From NCBI GenBank assembly GCA_030045935.1, contig JASIEN010000104.1, forward strand, positions 1 through 5,833: 5,833 nt of DNA. Reading direction: 5' to 3'. The DNA is from Candidatus Sulfotelmatobacter sp. GTDB taxonomy: Bacteria; Acidobacteriota; Terriglobia; Terriglobales; Acidobacteriaceae. Positions 1 through 5,833 of this stretch are shown piece by piece. How positions within the stretch are numbered: position 1 is the first letter of the stretch; each line of letters opens with the position of its first letter. The notes beneath the pieces are model-generated. The model ran no database searches and was not told where the DNA came from. It was given only the letters and a program-made list of their open reading frames with translations. Both the position numbers and the translations under genes were made by a program.

Positions 1-59
1 TATTTCATGCAACAGGATTCAGATGCGTGAAAAGAAGATTGTAGCTGCTTTGGAAGGAA

Positions 60-154
60 GAAGTCAGAAGGCAAAAGGAAAGAATTGGAAGTCAGAACAC
101 ACAAGTAAAGGCGCGCGTTTCCTTCTGCGTTCTTACTTCTAGCTTCTGAGTTCC
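60..154. repeat. Cluster of degenerate GAAGTCAGAA-type extragenic repeats, direct and inverted
   Basis: Four related units lie in this non-coding stretch. Two direct copies of GAAGTCAGAA are exact, at 60-69 and 88-97, 28 bases apart. Their similarity continues for about 11 more bases (pattern CA-n-AAG-n-AA, to 80 and 108). Two further copies are inverted: TTCTGCGTTC at 123-132 (8 of 10 against the unit) and TTCTGAGTTC at 144-153 (9 of 10). The left half is purine-rich on the plus strand and the right half pyrimidine-rich. The rest of 1-162 shows no convincing gene. The repeats are seen directly; whether they form a genome-wide family cannot be judged from one locus. Confidence 0.6.
87..154 (-). 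terminator. Possible imperfect hairpin terminator after the SDR gene
   Basis: On the minus strand, nine bases after the SDR stop codon, 154-144 (GGAACTCAGAA) can pair with 97-87 (TTCTGACTTCC) with one C-C mismatch. A 5-base internal loop follows, then a further 6-bp stem between 138-133 and 108-103, closing a 24-base loop. The following minus-strand sequence (86 down to about 72) is pyrimidine-rich (AATTCTTTCCTTTTG) but is not a clean run of T. The position suits a transcription stop for the SDR transcript, while the long loop and broken stem make it a weak intrinsic terminator. It may instead be a by-product of the repeat cluster. Confidence 0.25.
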
Positions 155-162
155 GGATATGA

Positions 163-936
163 TCATCCCACCAGAACGGCGCCGCCGTTGACGTTTAAGA
201 CTTCACCGGTGATGAAGCCAGCGTGTTCGGTACACAGGAAAAGCACGGGGGCGGCGATTTCTTCAGGTTTGGCTGCGCGGCTGAGAGGAATGGTGCGGCG
301 AATGACTTCGCCGGTTTTGGGATCCTGAAGCGCGGGTTTCGACATATCGGTGTCGACCCAGCCGGGGGCCACGCAGTTGACATAGATTCCGGACGAAGCG
401 AGTTCTGCGGCCAGGCTTTTGGTCAGGCTGATGATAGCGCCTTTAGTTGCGGAATAGTCGGCGTGAAAGGCCTCGCCGCGCTGGCCGCTGGTAGAGCTGA
501 TGAGGACGATGTGATAGGGGCCGGGGCGTGGCTGGGACTTCATGTGTTCGACCGAGTACTTGACCAGGCCGAAAACAGCATCGAGGTTGACAGAGAGGGT
601 TGAGCGCCATTGCTGGTCCGACATTTTTTCGATCGGGACGTCTTCTGCTGGCCAGACACCGTGATTGGCGACGAGGATGTCGAGGCGTCCAAAGTGTTGG
701 ACCGTGGCTTCGATCAGGCGCTGAGGTGAACTGGGATTATTCAGTTCGGCGGCAATGGCGTGGCAGTTTGGGGAGCATTCGTGGGCAAGGGCTTCGGCTT
801 GCGCGCGGGCCTTCTGATAACTGAATGCGACTTTGGCGCCGGCCTGGCTGAACATGCGGACGGTGGCGGCCCCGATGCCGCGCGAGCCGCCGGTGATGAG
901 GGCGACTCTACTTGTGAGCGAGAGAGGGACAGGCAT
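163..936 (-). CDS. Short-chain dehydrogenase/reductase, FabG-like, probably NADP(H)-dependent
   Basis: This is a classical SDR oxidoreductase of 257 aa, the usual length for the family, and should be a soluble cytoplasmic protein. The Rossmann nucleotide motif TGGSRGIG is at residues 15-22, and N91-H-G93 takes the place of NAG. The catalytic tetrad is complete: N117, S148, Y161 and K165 (YSATK), followed by the PG motif at 191-192 and ITGEVLNVNGG near the end. R19 in the glycine motif and no acidic residue after the second strand (SYQKAR) suggest NADP(H). It resembles 3-oxoacyl-ACP reductases, but many SDRs with other substrates look alike, so the substrate is unknown. I chose the ATG at 936 because it leaves about ten residues before the first strand, normal for SDRs. 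The frame also stays open to a TTG at 960 (eight more residues). Neither start has a clear Shine-Dalgarno sequence. The 90 bases up to the preceding same-strand gene show no convincing promoter or terminator, so co-transcription is possible. Confidence 0.93.
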   Translation of the reverse strand: MPVPLSLTSRVALITGGSRGIGAATVRMFSQAGAKVAFSYQKARAQAEALAHECSPNCHAIAAELNNPSSPQRLIEATVQHFGRLDILVANHGVWPAEDVPIEKMSDQQWRSTLSVNLDAVFGLVKYSVEHMKSQPRPGPYHIVLISSTSGQRGEAFHADYSATKGAIISLTKSLAAELASSGIYVNCVAPGWVDTDMSKPALQDPKTGEVIRRTIPLSRAAKPEEIAAPVLFLCTEHAGFITGEVLNVNGGAVLVG

Positions 937-1026
937 AATGTCACAGAGGTTATCACGCAAAATGGGGCACTGGCGGCGTGGCTGAAAAGAACCTGTATCA
1001 AAATCGGAAATACGTCGGACTGGAAA

Positions 1027-4000
1027 TTAGAAAGTATCTTTGGGGGATGACGCTTGCTCAGCCTTCAACTCCCGCAACAGCAGGCGCACAAGCATTCCAT
1101 CGAAGCGTGTGCCGCTCATCTTGCCGAGTTCTTCGAGCGCCTGCTCGGGCGTGCGGGCGGCAGAGATCGACTGCTCGGTGAGCATGTTGGCGTAGGCGTC
1201 GGCGAGGGCGATGATGCGCGACCAAAGCGGAATCTGCTCACCTTTTGAGCCGTTGGGATACCCGCTGCCGTCGAAGCGCTCGTGGTGATTTTCGACGGCC
1301 TGCTTCATCACGGCGCTATCAGGCAGGACGCCGACGACTTCGGCCCCGACGCGTGCGTGCATGCGCACCAGGAAGAATTCGTCGTCGCTGAGGGGACCCG
1401 GCTTGTTCAAAATTCCTTCGGGAACAAAAATCTTGCCGACATCGTGAACCCGCGCAGCATAAACCAGATCGGAAGTTTCGTTGGGAGGAAGATGCAGGGC
1501 GCGGGCAATAATTTCGGTGTATCGCGCGACCAGGTCGCCGTGGCCGGAGGTGTGCAGTTCACGCGATTCGGCAGCGCGGCTGAGAATCTCTATCGATTCT
1601 CTTAAAAGCGCGACGTTGCAGTCCTCCTCGCCGCCGCACAGCTTGACCAGCGTCGAGGTCAGTTCTTCGAGATGCTGGGGGCCGTTGTATTCGCGCTGCA
1701 GAAATCCCTCGATAAAAGATGAAATCTTCTGGCGCTGGGCGGCGAATTGTTCGCTTTCGACGAATTCCTCCGCCGCCGAAACGCGATTGCCGCCCGAGCG
1801 CTTGGAGACGTACATGCCGGCGTCGGCGACGCGGATGATGTCTTCGATGGAAAATCCGTGCGTCGGGAAGCTGGCCACGCCGAAGCTGCCGGTGATGCTG
1901 TGCTCGGCGAGCATGGGATCGGTGGCGATCCACTGGCGCAAACGCTCGGCGAGAACTTCGGCCTGATCGGGGCCCGTCTCCGGCATAAGAACGATGAATT
2001 CGTCACCGCCGTAGCGTGCGACTATGTTGGATTGGCGTGATTTCTGTTCCAGCAACCTGCCGACCCGAGCAAGAACCAGGTCGCCTTCGAAGTGACCCAA
2101 GGTATCGTTCACGTCTTTGAATTTGTCGAGATCGATCAGCACCACGGAGAAAGGACGGCCAGAGCGCGAAGCGCGCTTCCATTCGGCGGAGAGAGACTCC
2201 CAGAAAAAGCGACGGGTCTTGATGCCGGTCAGACCGTCAGTGATGGACTGCTGCTGCAGCTTCTGGAAGACGAAGGCGTTGTGCAGGGCAGTGGCGAGCA
2301 GATCGGCGAGAGTATTGAGAATGAGAACGTCCTGCGGAGAAAATGCACTTTCGTTGCGGCTTTCGATGTTGAGCACGCCGAGCAAGGTTTCGCTGTAGGT
2401 CATGGGAATGCAGAGGACGGAACGGGACTCAGACAGAATGGCGCCGATCTGGCCGGGGGCTCCGTTCTGGACCAGCGCGCGTTCGCCGGTGCGAGCCACG
2501 CGGCCCAGAATACCCATGCCGAGAGGAATGCGGCGTCCCATGGCGTGCGCCGTAGTTCCGGCTTCGGCCTTGATTTCGATCTCTTTGGTCCCGTAGTCGA
2601 GCAAGCCAATGCCGATGTGGTCGAAGCTGAAGTTCTTTTGAATTTCGCCGACGATCTGGCCAATCATGTGGACCGGATCGTCGCTGGAGATGGCTGTGCG
2701 CGAGATGTTGTTAAGGAAGGCGAGTTGACGGGAACGGCGCTGCTCTTCGGCGAAGAGGCGCGCATTTTCCACGGCGACGGAAACCTGACCGGCGGCGGTC
2801 ACCAGCACATCAAGATCACGCTGTTCGAAAACGAATTCGCTTTCCTTGCTCATGGCGATCATGGCGCCGGCCGGCTTGTTGCCTAGAAGAATCGGAGCTG
2901 CGCACAGGCATTTGGCCGGGCGCTCGGGCCGGAAAGTAACGCCGAGGCGGGCACGCGTTTTTTCGAGGTCGGAGCGAATGAGCAGCGGCTGGCCGCTGCG
3001 GATCACATACTCCGTGAATGCAGGCTCCAGCTTGCGTGACCGCTTAGGCAGAATACGGCCATCTTCCACTTCCAGTTCAAAACGGATTTCATCGCCTTCC
3101 AGAAAGGCGATGTAGAAGTTGCTGGTGTTGAAAATCTGGCCGAGCTCAGTGTGAATGGTGCGCAGGACTTCGTCCTGATTGAGGTGGGAGCTGATGGCTT
3201 GGCCAATCTCGGTAAGCAGTTCGTATTCCTGAGTGCGGCGGTGGGCATCGTGAGTGATCAGATAATTCTCGAGCGTGAGGCCGAGTTGCAGCGCCAGTCC
3301 GACCATAAGGCGGGGGCCGGATGCGCCGAAGGCCTCATGCTCGGCGTGGGGAAACAGAATCACGCCGAACATGTGCTCGCGTGTCTGTAAGCTGACGGCG
3401 GTGAGGTTGCGGATTTCCGCGTCGGTGAGAGCTTTTTTGAAGTCGGCAAAGGATCCCGTTGAACCGAGCGTGAGAGGCTCGGTCATGTTCGCGACGTCGT
3501 GGGCGGTAAACAGCCCGCCCTGGCGGTAGGCGAGGTCGCAAATGTATTGGCCCGCTCCGGTGTGGGTCAAGATATCGAGAAATTCGGCGGAGAATCCGCG
3601 CTGCACTGAAGGTAACAAGCTGCGCCATCGTTCGGAGATGTAAATGACGGCGCGGGGTACGGAAACTGCACCGGTTAAACGGTCTAAAGCGGCCTGCATG
3701 CTGGGCAGCAAATCATCGGCAGAAAGCAGGCGGCGGGGATCGACTCCCAAAGTGGAGAGTGCGAGCGTGTTTTCCTGAACGGCATTGCGCTCGTTTTCAA
3801 AAAGCACCATCACCATCGCTATGCCGAGCAGCATTTGCGGGATGGGGCCGACAACGTGGCCGATTGCGCCCACCATGTCAGCCCAGGGTTGGCTGGACTG
3901 AATCGAACCGAGCAAAACGGCCCAGAAGGCCAGCGAGAGGGCCAGCAACTTGAAGGCAGCAGATCCGCGGCGGTGGGCATGAACGTAGAACGCCGCGGAA

Positions 4001-4419
4001 CAATAAAGCAGAACCAAGCTAAGGAAGATGATCCCCAGGTTCAACGGATGCGCGGTTGTGCTTGGTGGATTTGTGAAGCGATGACCAGCGTCGTAGGCGC
4101 AAGCTACAACTCCGGCGGCCGCGATTGCCCCGTCATACCAGCGGAACTGGAATGAAGAGCGTGTGAGGCGCGTGGAGACAAAGATGCAAACGCCCATCGC
4201 TACCGAGAACAACGAACTGAGAAAAAATACGAGCGGAACGCCTGGATGATAGAAGCGGAACGCGTCGAGGGCGTAATGGATGGAATAACAGGCCCAGGCA
4301 ATCTGCCAGGCCCGGAAATAGTACTGGCGGCTTTGCTCGTAGAGATAGCTGAACAACAGAAACAGCAGGAAGGCTACGACACCGGGCATGACGACGATGC
4401 TGGTGGCAATGCTATTCAT
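1027..4419 (-). CDS. Membrane-anchored three-GAF GGDEF/HD-GYP hybrid c-di-GMP enzyme
   Basis: This 1130-aa inner-membrane signalling protein carries both a c-di-GMP synthase and a c-di-GMP phosphodiesterase domain. Domains in order: about seven hydrophobic segments at residues 7-206 (roughly 7-26, 34-53, 61-82, 96-110, 127-147, 154-174, 184-206); a divergent GAF-like domain at 230-385; GAF 2 at about 398-555; GAF 3 at about 562-716; GGDEF at about 722-882; a helical linker; HD-GYP at about 952-1118. The GGDEF domain has D728, D763 in IDLDKF, N771, D780 and the signature GGDEF at 804-808. The usual RxxD inhibitory site reads RQSN (795-798). The HD-GYP domain has H960, HD at 992-993, K996, H1021, H1045-H1046, DGSGYP at 1050-1055 and D1074. 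D780 is the residue expected for c-di-GMP rather than cyclic AMP-GMP makers. The ATG at 4419 puts the first membrane segment at residue 7; GGG three bases upstream is a weak ribosome site. The ligands of the membrane and GAF domains are unknown, and which activity dominates cannot be read from sequence. Confidence 0.95.
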   Translation of the reverse strand: MNSIATSIVVMPGVVAFLLFLLFSYLYEQSRQYYFRAWQIAWACYSIHYALDAFRFYHPGVPLVFFLSSLFSVAMGVCIFVSTRLTRSSFQFRWYDGAIAAAGVVACAYDAGHRFTNPPSTTAHPLNLGIIFLSLVLLYCSAAFYVHAHRRGSAAFKLLALSLAFWAVLLGSIQSSQPWADMVGAIGHVVGPIPQMLLGIAMVMVLFENERNAVQENTLALSTLGVDPRRLLSADDLLPSMQAALDRLTGAVSVPRAVIYISERWRSLLPSVQRGFSAEFLDILTHTGAGQYICDLAYRQGGLFTAHDVANMTEPLTLGSTGSFADFKKALTDAEIRNLTAVSLQTREHMFGVILFPHAEHEAFGASGPRLMVGLALQLGLTLENYLITHDAHRRTQEYELLTEIGQAISSHLNQDEVLRTIHTELGQIFNTSNFYIAFLEGDEIRFELEVEDGRILPKRSRKLEPAFTEYVIRSGQPLLIRSDLEKTRARLGVTFRPERPAKCLCAAPILLGNKPAGAMIAMSKESEFVFEQRDLDVLVTAAGQVSVAVENARLFAEEQRRSRQLAFLNNISRTAISSDDPVHMIGQIVGEIQKNFSFDHIGIGLLDYGTKEIEIKAEAGTTAHAMGRRIPLGMGILGRVARTGERALVQNGAPGQIGAILSESRSVLCIPMTYSETLLGVLNIESRNESAFSPQDVLILNTLADLLATALHNAFVFQKLQQQSITDGLTGIKTRRFFWESLSAEWKRASRSGRPFSVVLIDLDKFKDVNDTLGHFEGDLVLARVGRLLEQKSRQSNIVARYGGDEFIVLMPETGPDQAEVLAERLRQWIATDPMLAEHSITGSFGVASFPTHGFSIEDIIRVADAGMYVSKRSGGNRVSAAEEFVESEQFAAQRQKISSFIEGFLQREYNGPQHLEELTSTLVKLCGGEEDCNVALLRESIEILSRAAESRELHTSGHGDLVARYTEIIARALHLPPNETSDLVYAARVHDVGKIFVPEGILNKPGPLSDDEFFLVRMHARVGAEVVGVLPDSAVMKQAVENHHERFDGSGYPNGSKGEQIPLWSRIIALADAYANMLTEQSISAARTPEQALEELGKMSGTRFDGMLVRLLLRELKAEQASSPKDTF

Positions 4420-4438
4420 GAGCCCTGCTGTTCATGAG
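4411..4438. repeat. 12-base imperfect direct repeat spanning the sensor gene start codon
   Basis: GCTATTCATGAG (4411-4422) and GCTGTTCATGAG (4427-4438) match at 11 of 12 positions, 16 bases apart. Each copy contains a minus-strand ATG. The one at 4419 is the start of the GGDEF/HD-GYP gene. The one at 4435 opens a 7-codon out-of-frame reading frame (MNSRAHE, stop at 4414-4412) that overlaps the true start. The repeat is certain; a role in translation control is only a possibility. Confidence 0.5.
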
Positions 4439-4465
4439 ATTTCGGTCCATGAATCCGGCGGAGAG

Positions 4466-4500
4466 TTTCCCGGGATATCTAGCCGGCCATTTCCAGGAAA
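4466..4500. promoter_or_regulatory. Paired palindromes upstream of the sensor gene, candidate operator
   Basis: A perfect odd palindrome, TTTCC-A-GGAAA, lies at 4490-4500. Exactly 24 bases away, TTTCC-C-GGGAT (4466-4476) repeats its left half with a degenerate right half and contains the perfect 8-base palindrome TCCCGGGA (4468-4475). The pair sits 47-81 bases upstream of the GGDEF/HD-GYP start codon, where a dimeric regulator could bind. No convincing -35/-10 pair was found for this gene on the minus strand, so the call rests on symmetry and position only. Confidence 0.25.
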
Positions 4501-4579
4501 GATTTACTGAACAATGTTTTCACAGGGACGGGACGAAAAACAACAGGATTTAAGTACATTAACTTTGCTGTATACATCG

Positions 4580-4613
4580 CCGTCCTAGCCGAGGGTTTTG
4601 CCGGGACGGTCCC
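4580..4613. promoter_or_regulatory. Inverted repeat in the divergent intergenic region upstream of gltX
   Basis: CCGTCC (4580-4585) is the inverse of GGACGG (4604-4609) across 18 bases. The right arm is also the core of an 11-base odd palindrome, GGGAC-G-GTCCC (4603-4613). GGGACGG occurs again at 4525-4531. If transcription of gltX starts near 4650-4670, these bases are upstream of the message, so they would act as DNA sites rather than as an RNA structure. Function is unknown. Confidence 0.25.
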
Positions 4614-4619
4614 AAATCG

Positions 4620-4663
4620 TTGCCAGGCACCGGCTTGAGATAATTCTGTTTTGCTCCTACCAT
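4620..4663 (+). promoter_or_regulatory. Candidate sigma-70 promoter(s) for gltX
   Basis: Two overlapping possibilities are visible. First, TTGAGA (4635-4640), 17 bases, then TACCAT (4658-4663): 5 of 6 and 4 of 6 matches to the -35 and -10 consensus. It would start transcription near 4670, about seven bases before the gltX ATG. Second, an extended -10, TGA-GATAAT (4636-4644), with a start near 4651 and a leader of about 26 bases. TTGCCA at 4620-4625 is too close to serve it as a normal -35. Both are pattern matches only. Confidence 0.3.
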
Positions 4664-4676
4664 CAAAGATTCGCCT

Positions 4677-5833
4677 ATGACCGAGAATTCTACTGGTATG
4701 CCTGCCCAGCCTGCTCCGCGGGTGCGCTTTGCCCCTTCCCCGACCGGATTTCTGCATGTGGGCAGCGCTCGCACATTTATCTTCAACTGGCTCTATGCGA
4801 GGCACAACCGGGGAACGATGATTCTTCGTCTTGATGACACCGACGTCGAGCGCAACACACAGCAGTCGGTGGAGTCGATTTTCGAGGGACTGAAGTGGCT
4901 GAATCTGGGATGGGATGAGGAATACAAACAGTCGGAAAGAATCGAACTACATCGCAGGATGGCTTGGGCGATTTTCGAAAAGGGGCTGGCCTATCGCGAC
5001 TTTACGCCCGCCCACGCCGGGGATGCCGAGAAATCGGGCGTGCAAGGAACGTGGCTGTTTAATCCCGGAGCGCGGGAGCTTTCGCGAGACGAGAGCGACC
5101 GGCGGGCGGCAGCGGGCGAAGCGTTTGCTTTGCGGTTTCGGGTTCCGCGGGGAACCGGGCGAATCGTGCGGTTTAGCGATGCAGTCTATGGCGATCAGAT
5201 GAAGGCGGCGGATGACATCGAAGATTTTGCCTTGCTGCGGTCGGATGGAATGCCGACTTACCATCTGGCTTCTTGTGCCGATGATGCTGATATGCGTATT
5301 TCGCGCATTATTCGCGGGCAGGACCATCTGACGAATACGTTCAAGCACGTTTTGATTTTTGACGCTGCCGGATCTGCGCCGCCGCAGTTTGCACATTTGC
5401 CACTGCTGGTCGCGCCGGATGGCACAAAACTCTCGAAGCGGCGGCATGGGCCGGTGGTGAGCGTGACGACCTATCGCGACGCAGGCTTTTTGCCCGAGGC
5501 GTTCATCAATTTTTTGTGTCTGCTGGGGTGGTCACCGAAAAACGATCGCGAGAACATGACGCTGGCCGAACTGCAGGATGCGTTTTCGCTGGAGGGGATC
5601 AACCGGTCGAATGCGGTGGTGAATTTCAAGGAGCCAGCGGCGACGGCGGAGGAGATGTTTGATCCCAAGGCAGTGTGGCTGAATGCGGAGCAGATTCGCG
5701 GGCTGACTCCGGAAGACCTGAGCGCGCGGCTGTTACCGATTGTGCATGGCGCGGGATTTGACGTTTCGGGGGAGAAGATGTTGCGGATTACGCCGCTAAT
5801 TCGCGAGCGGATTAAGCTGCTGCGCGATGTACT
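4677..5833 (+). CDS. gltX: Glutamyl-tRNA synthetase (partial, C-terminus beyond the window)
   Basis: This cytoplasmic class I aminoacyl-tRNA synthetase charges tRNA-Glu with glutamate using ATP. The frame runs open from the ATG at 4677 to the window end: 385 codons of a family usually near 470-530 aa, so roughly the last fifth to quarter, most of the anticodon-binding domain, is missing. The class I signature PSPTGFLHVGS is at residues 21-30, with HVGS in place of HIGH. Next come RLDDTD (51-56), GLKWLNLGWDE (71-81), YHLAS (195-199), RGQDHL (213-218) and the KMSKS-type loop KLSKR (251-255). No zinc-ligand cysteines are seen in the insertion after residue 100. An in-frame stop at 4641-4643 and no earlier ATG fix the start; another Met is residue 8. 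There is no clear Shine-Dalgarno sequence. Whether it also misacylates tRNA-Gln, as in bacteria lacking GlnRS, cannot be told here. It is divergent from the c-di-GMP gene and functionally unrelated. Confidence 0.97.
   Translation, partial: MTENSTGMPAQPAPRVRFAPSPTGFLHVGSARTFIFNWLYARHNRGTMILRLDDTDVERNTQQSVESIFEGLKWLNLGWDEEYKQSERIELHRRMAWAIFEKGLAYRDFTPAHAGDAEKSGVQGTWLFNPGARELSRDESDRRAAAGEAFALRFRVPRGTGRIVRFSDAVYGDQMKAADDIEDFALLRSDGMPTYHLASCADDADMRISRIIRGQDHLTNTFKHVLIFDAAGSAPPQFAHLPLLVAPDGTKLSKRRHGPVVSVTTYRDAGFLPEAFINFLCLLGWSPKNDRENMTLAELQDAFSLEGINRSNAVVNFKEPAATAEEMFDPKAVWLNAEQIRGLTPEDLSARLLPIVHGAGFDVSGEKMLRITPLIRERIKLLRDV

Noticed and set aside
23..142. A 39-codon plus-strand frame (MREKKIVAALEG..., ending at TAG 140-142) with AGGA five bases before its ATG.
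   Set aside because: Most of it is made of the GAAGTCAGAA-type repeats and its lysine/arginine richness follows from the purine-rich repeat. It shows no recognisable protein features.
937..1026. A separate promoter for the SDR gene in the 90-base gap.
   Set aside because: Candidate boxes on the minus strand (for example TTGATA) have no partner at a suitable distance, so no promoter can be supported.
1747..2040. Other plus- and minus-strand overlapping frames inside the large gene and the SDR gene.
   Set aside because: Low-complexity, arginine-, alanine- or glycine-rich translations typical of out-of-frame reading of real genes.
1996..2100. A Hypr-type GGDEF making cyclic AMP-GMP.
   Set aside because: The specificity position in GHFEGD is Asp (D780), as in ordinary c-di-GMP synthases, not the Ser reported for Hypr enzymes.
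2092..2886. A long plus-strand open frame (264 codons) opposite the GGDEF/HD-GYP gene.
   Set aside because: It is antisense to a strongly conserved coding sequence (GAF 2, GAF 3 and GGDEF), shows no recognisable domain, and is expected as a shadow in GC-rich DNA.
4559..4676. A possible T-box or other RNA leader controlling gltX.
   Set aside because: No T-box core sequence or terminator/antiterminator pair is seen, and the likely promoters lie too close to the ATG to leave room for one.
4947..5447. A 166-codon minus-strand frame inside gltX.
   Set aside because: It lies wholly antisense to conserved synthetase motifs and has no recognisable features.

Overview
The window looks like ordinary chromosomal DNA from a moderately GC-rich, Gram-negative-type bacterium. 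The best guess is Acidobacteriota (Terriglobia/Koribacter-like). That guess rests on the style of the glutamyl-tRNA synthetase: no Cys in the insertion after residue 100, a WLFNPG element, KLSKRRHG and NRSNAVVNF. It also rests on the large membrane-anchored GAF/GGDEF/HD-GYP sensor. It is inference, not a database result. I see no transposase, phage gene, CRISPR array or RNA gene.

Layout. Positions 1-162 are non-coding and hold a cluster of degenerate GAAGTCAGAA-type repeats, two direct and two inverted, which can fold into an imperfect hairpin just downstream of the first gene. A minus-strand short-chain dehydrogenase/reductase (FabG-like, 257 aa) occupies 163-936. Ninety bases upstream of it, on the same strand, ends a 1130-aa membrane protein (1027-4419) with about seven transmembrane segments, three GAF-type domains, an intact GGDEF domain and an intact HD-GYP domain. 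A 257-base divergent intergenic region (4420-4676) follows, rich in short palindromes and repeats. It separates this sensor gene from gltX on the plus strand (4677 to the window end, 385 codons present, C-terminus missing).

How they relate. The large protein is predicted to make c-di-GMP with its GGDEF domain and to break it down with its HD-GYP domain, under control of the membrane and GAF input domains. Its GGDEF domain has lost the Asp of the RxxD inhibitory site, and its HD-GYP domain has two local departures from consensus. The SDR may be read from the same transcript, but nothing in the sequence ties it to c-di-GMP. gltX is a housekeeping translation gene that shares only the divergent promoter region. 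The most interesting object is the two-headed c-di-GMP enzyme. I did not find evidence for a wholly new system.
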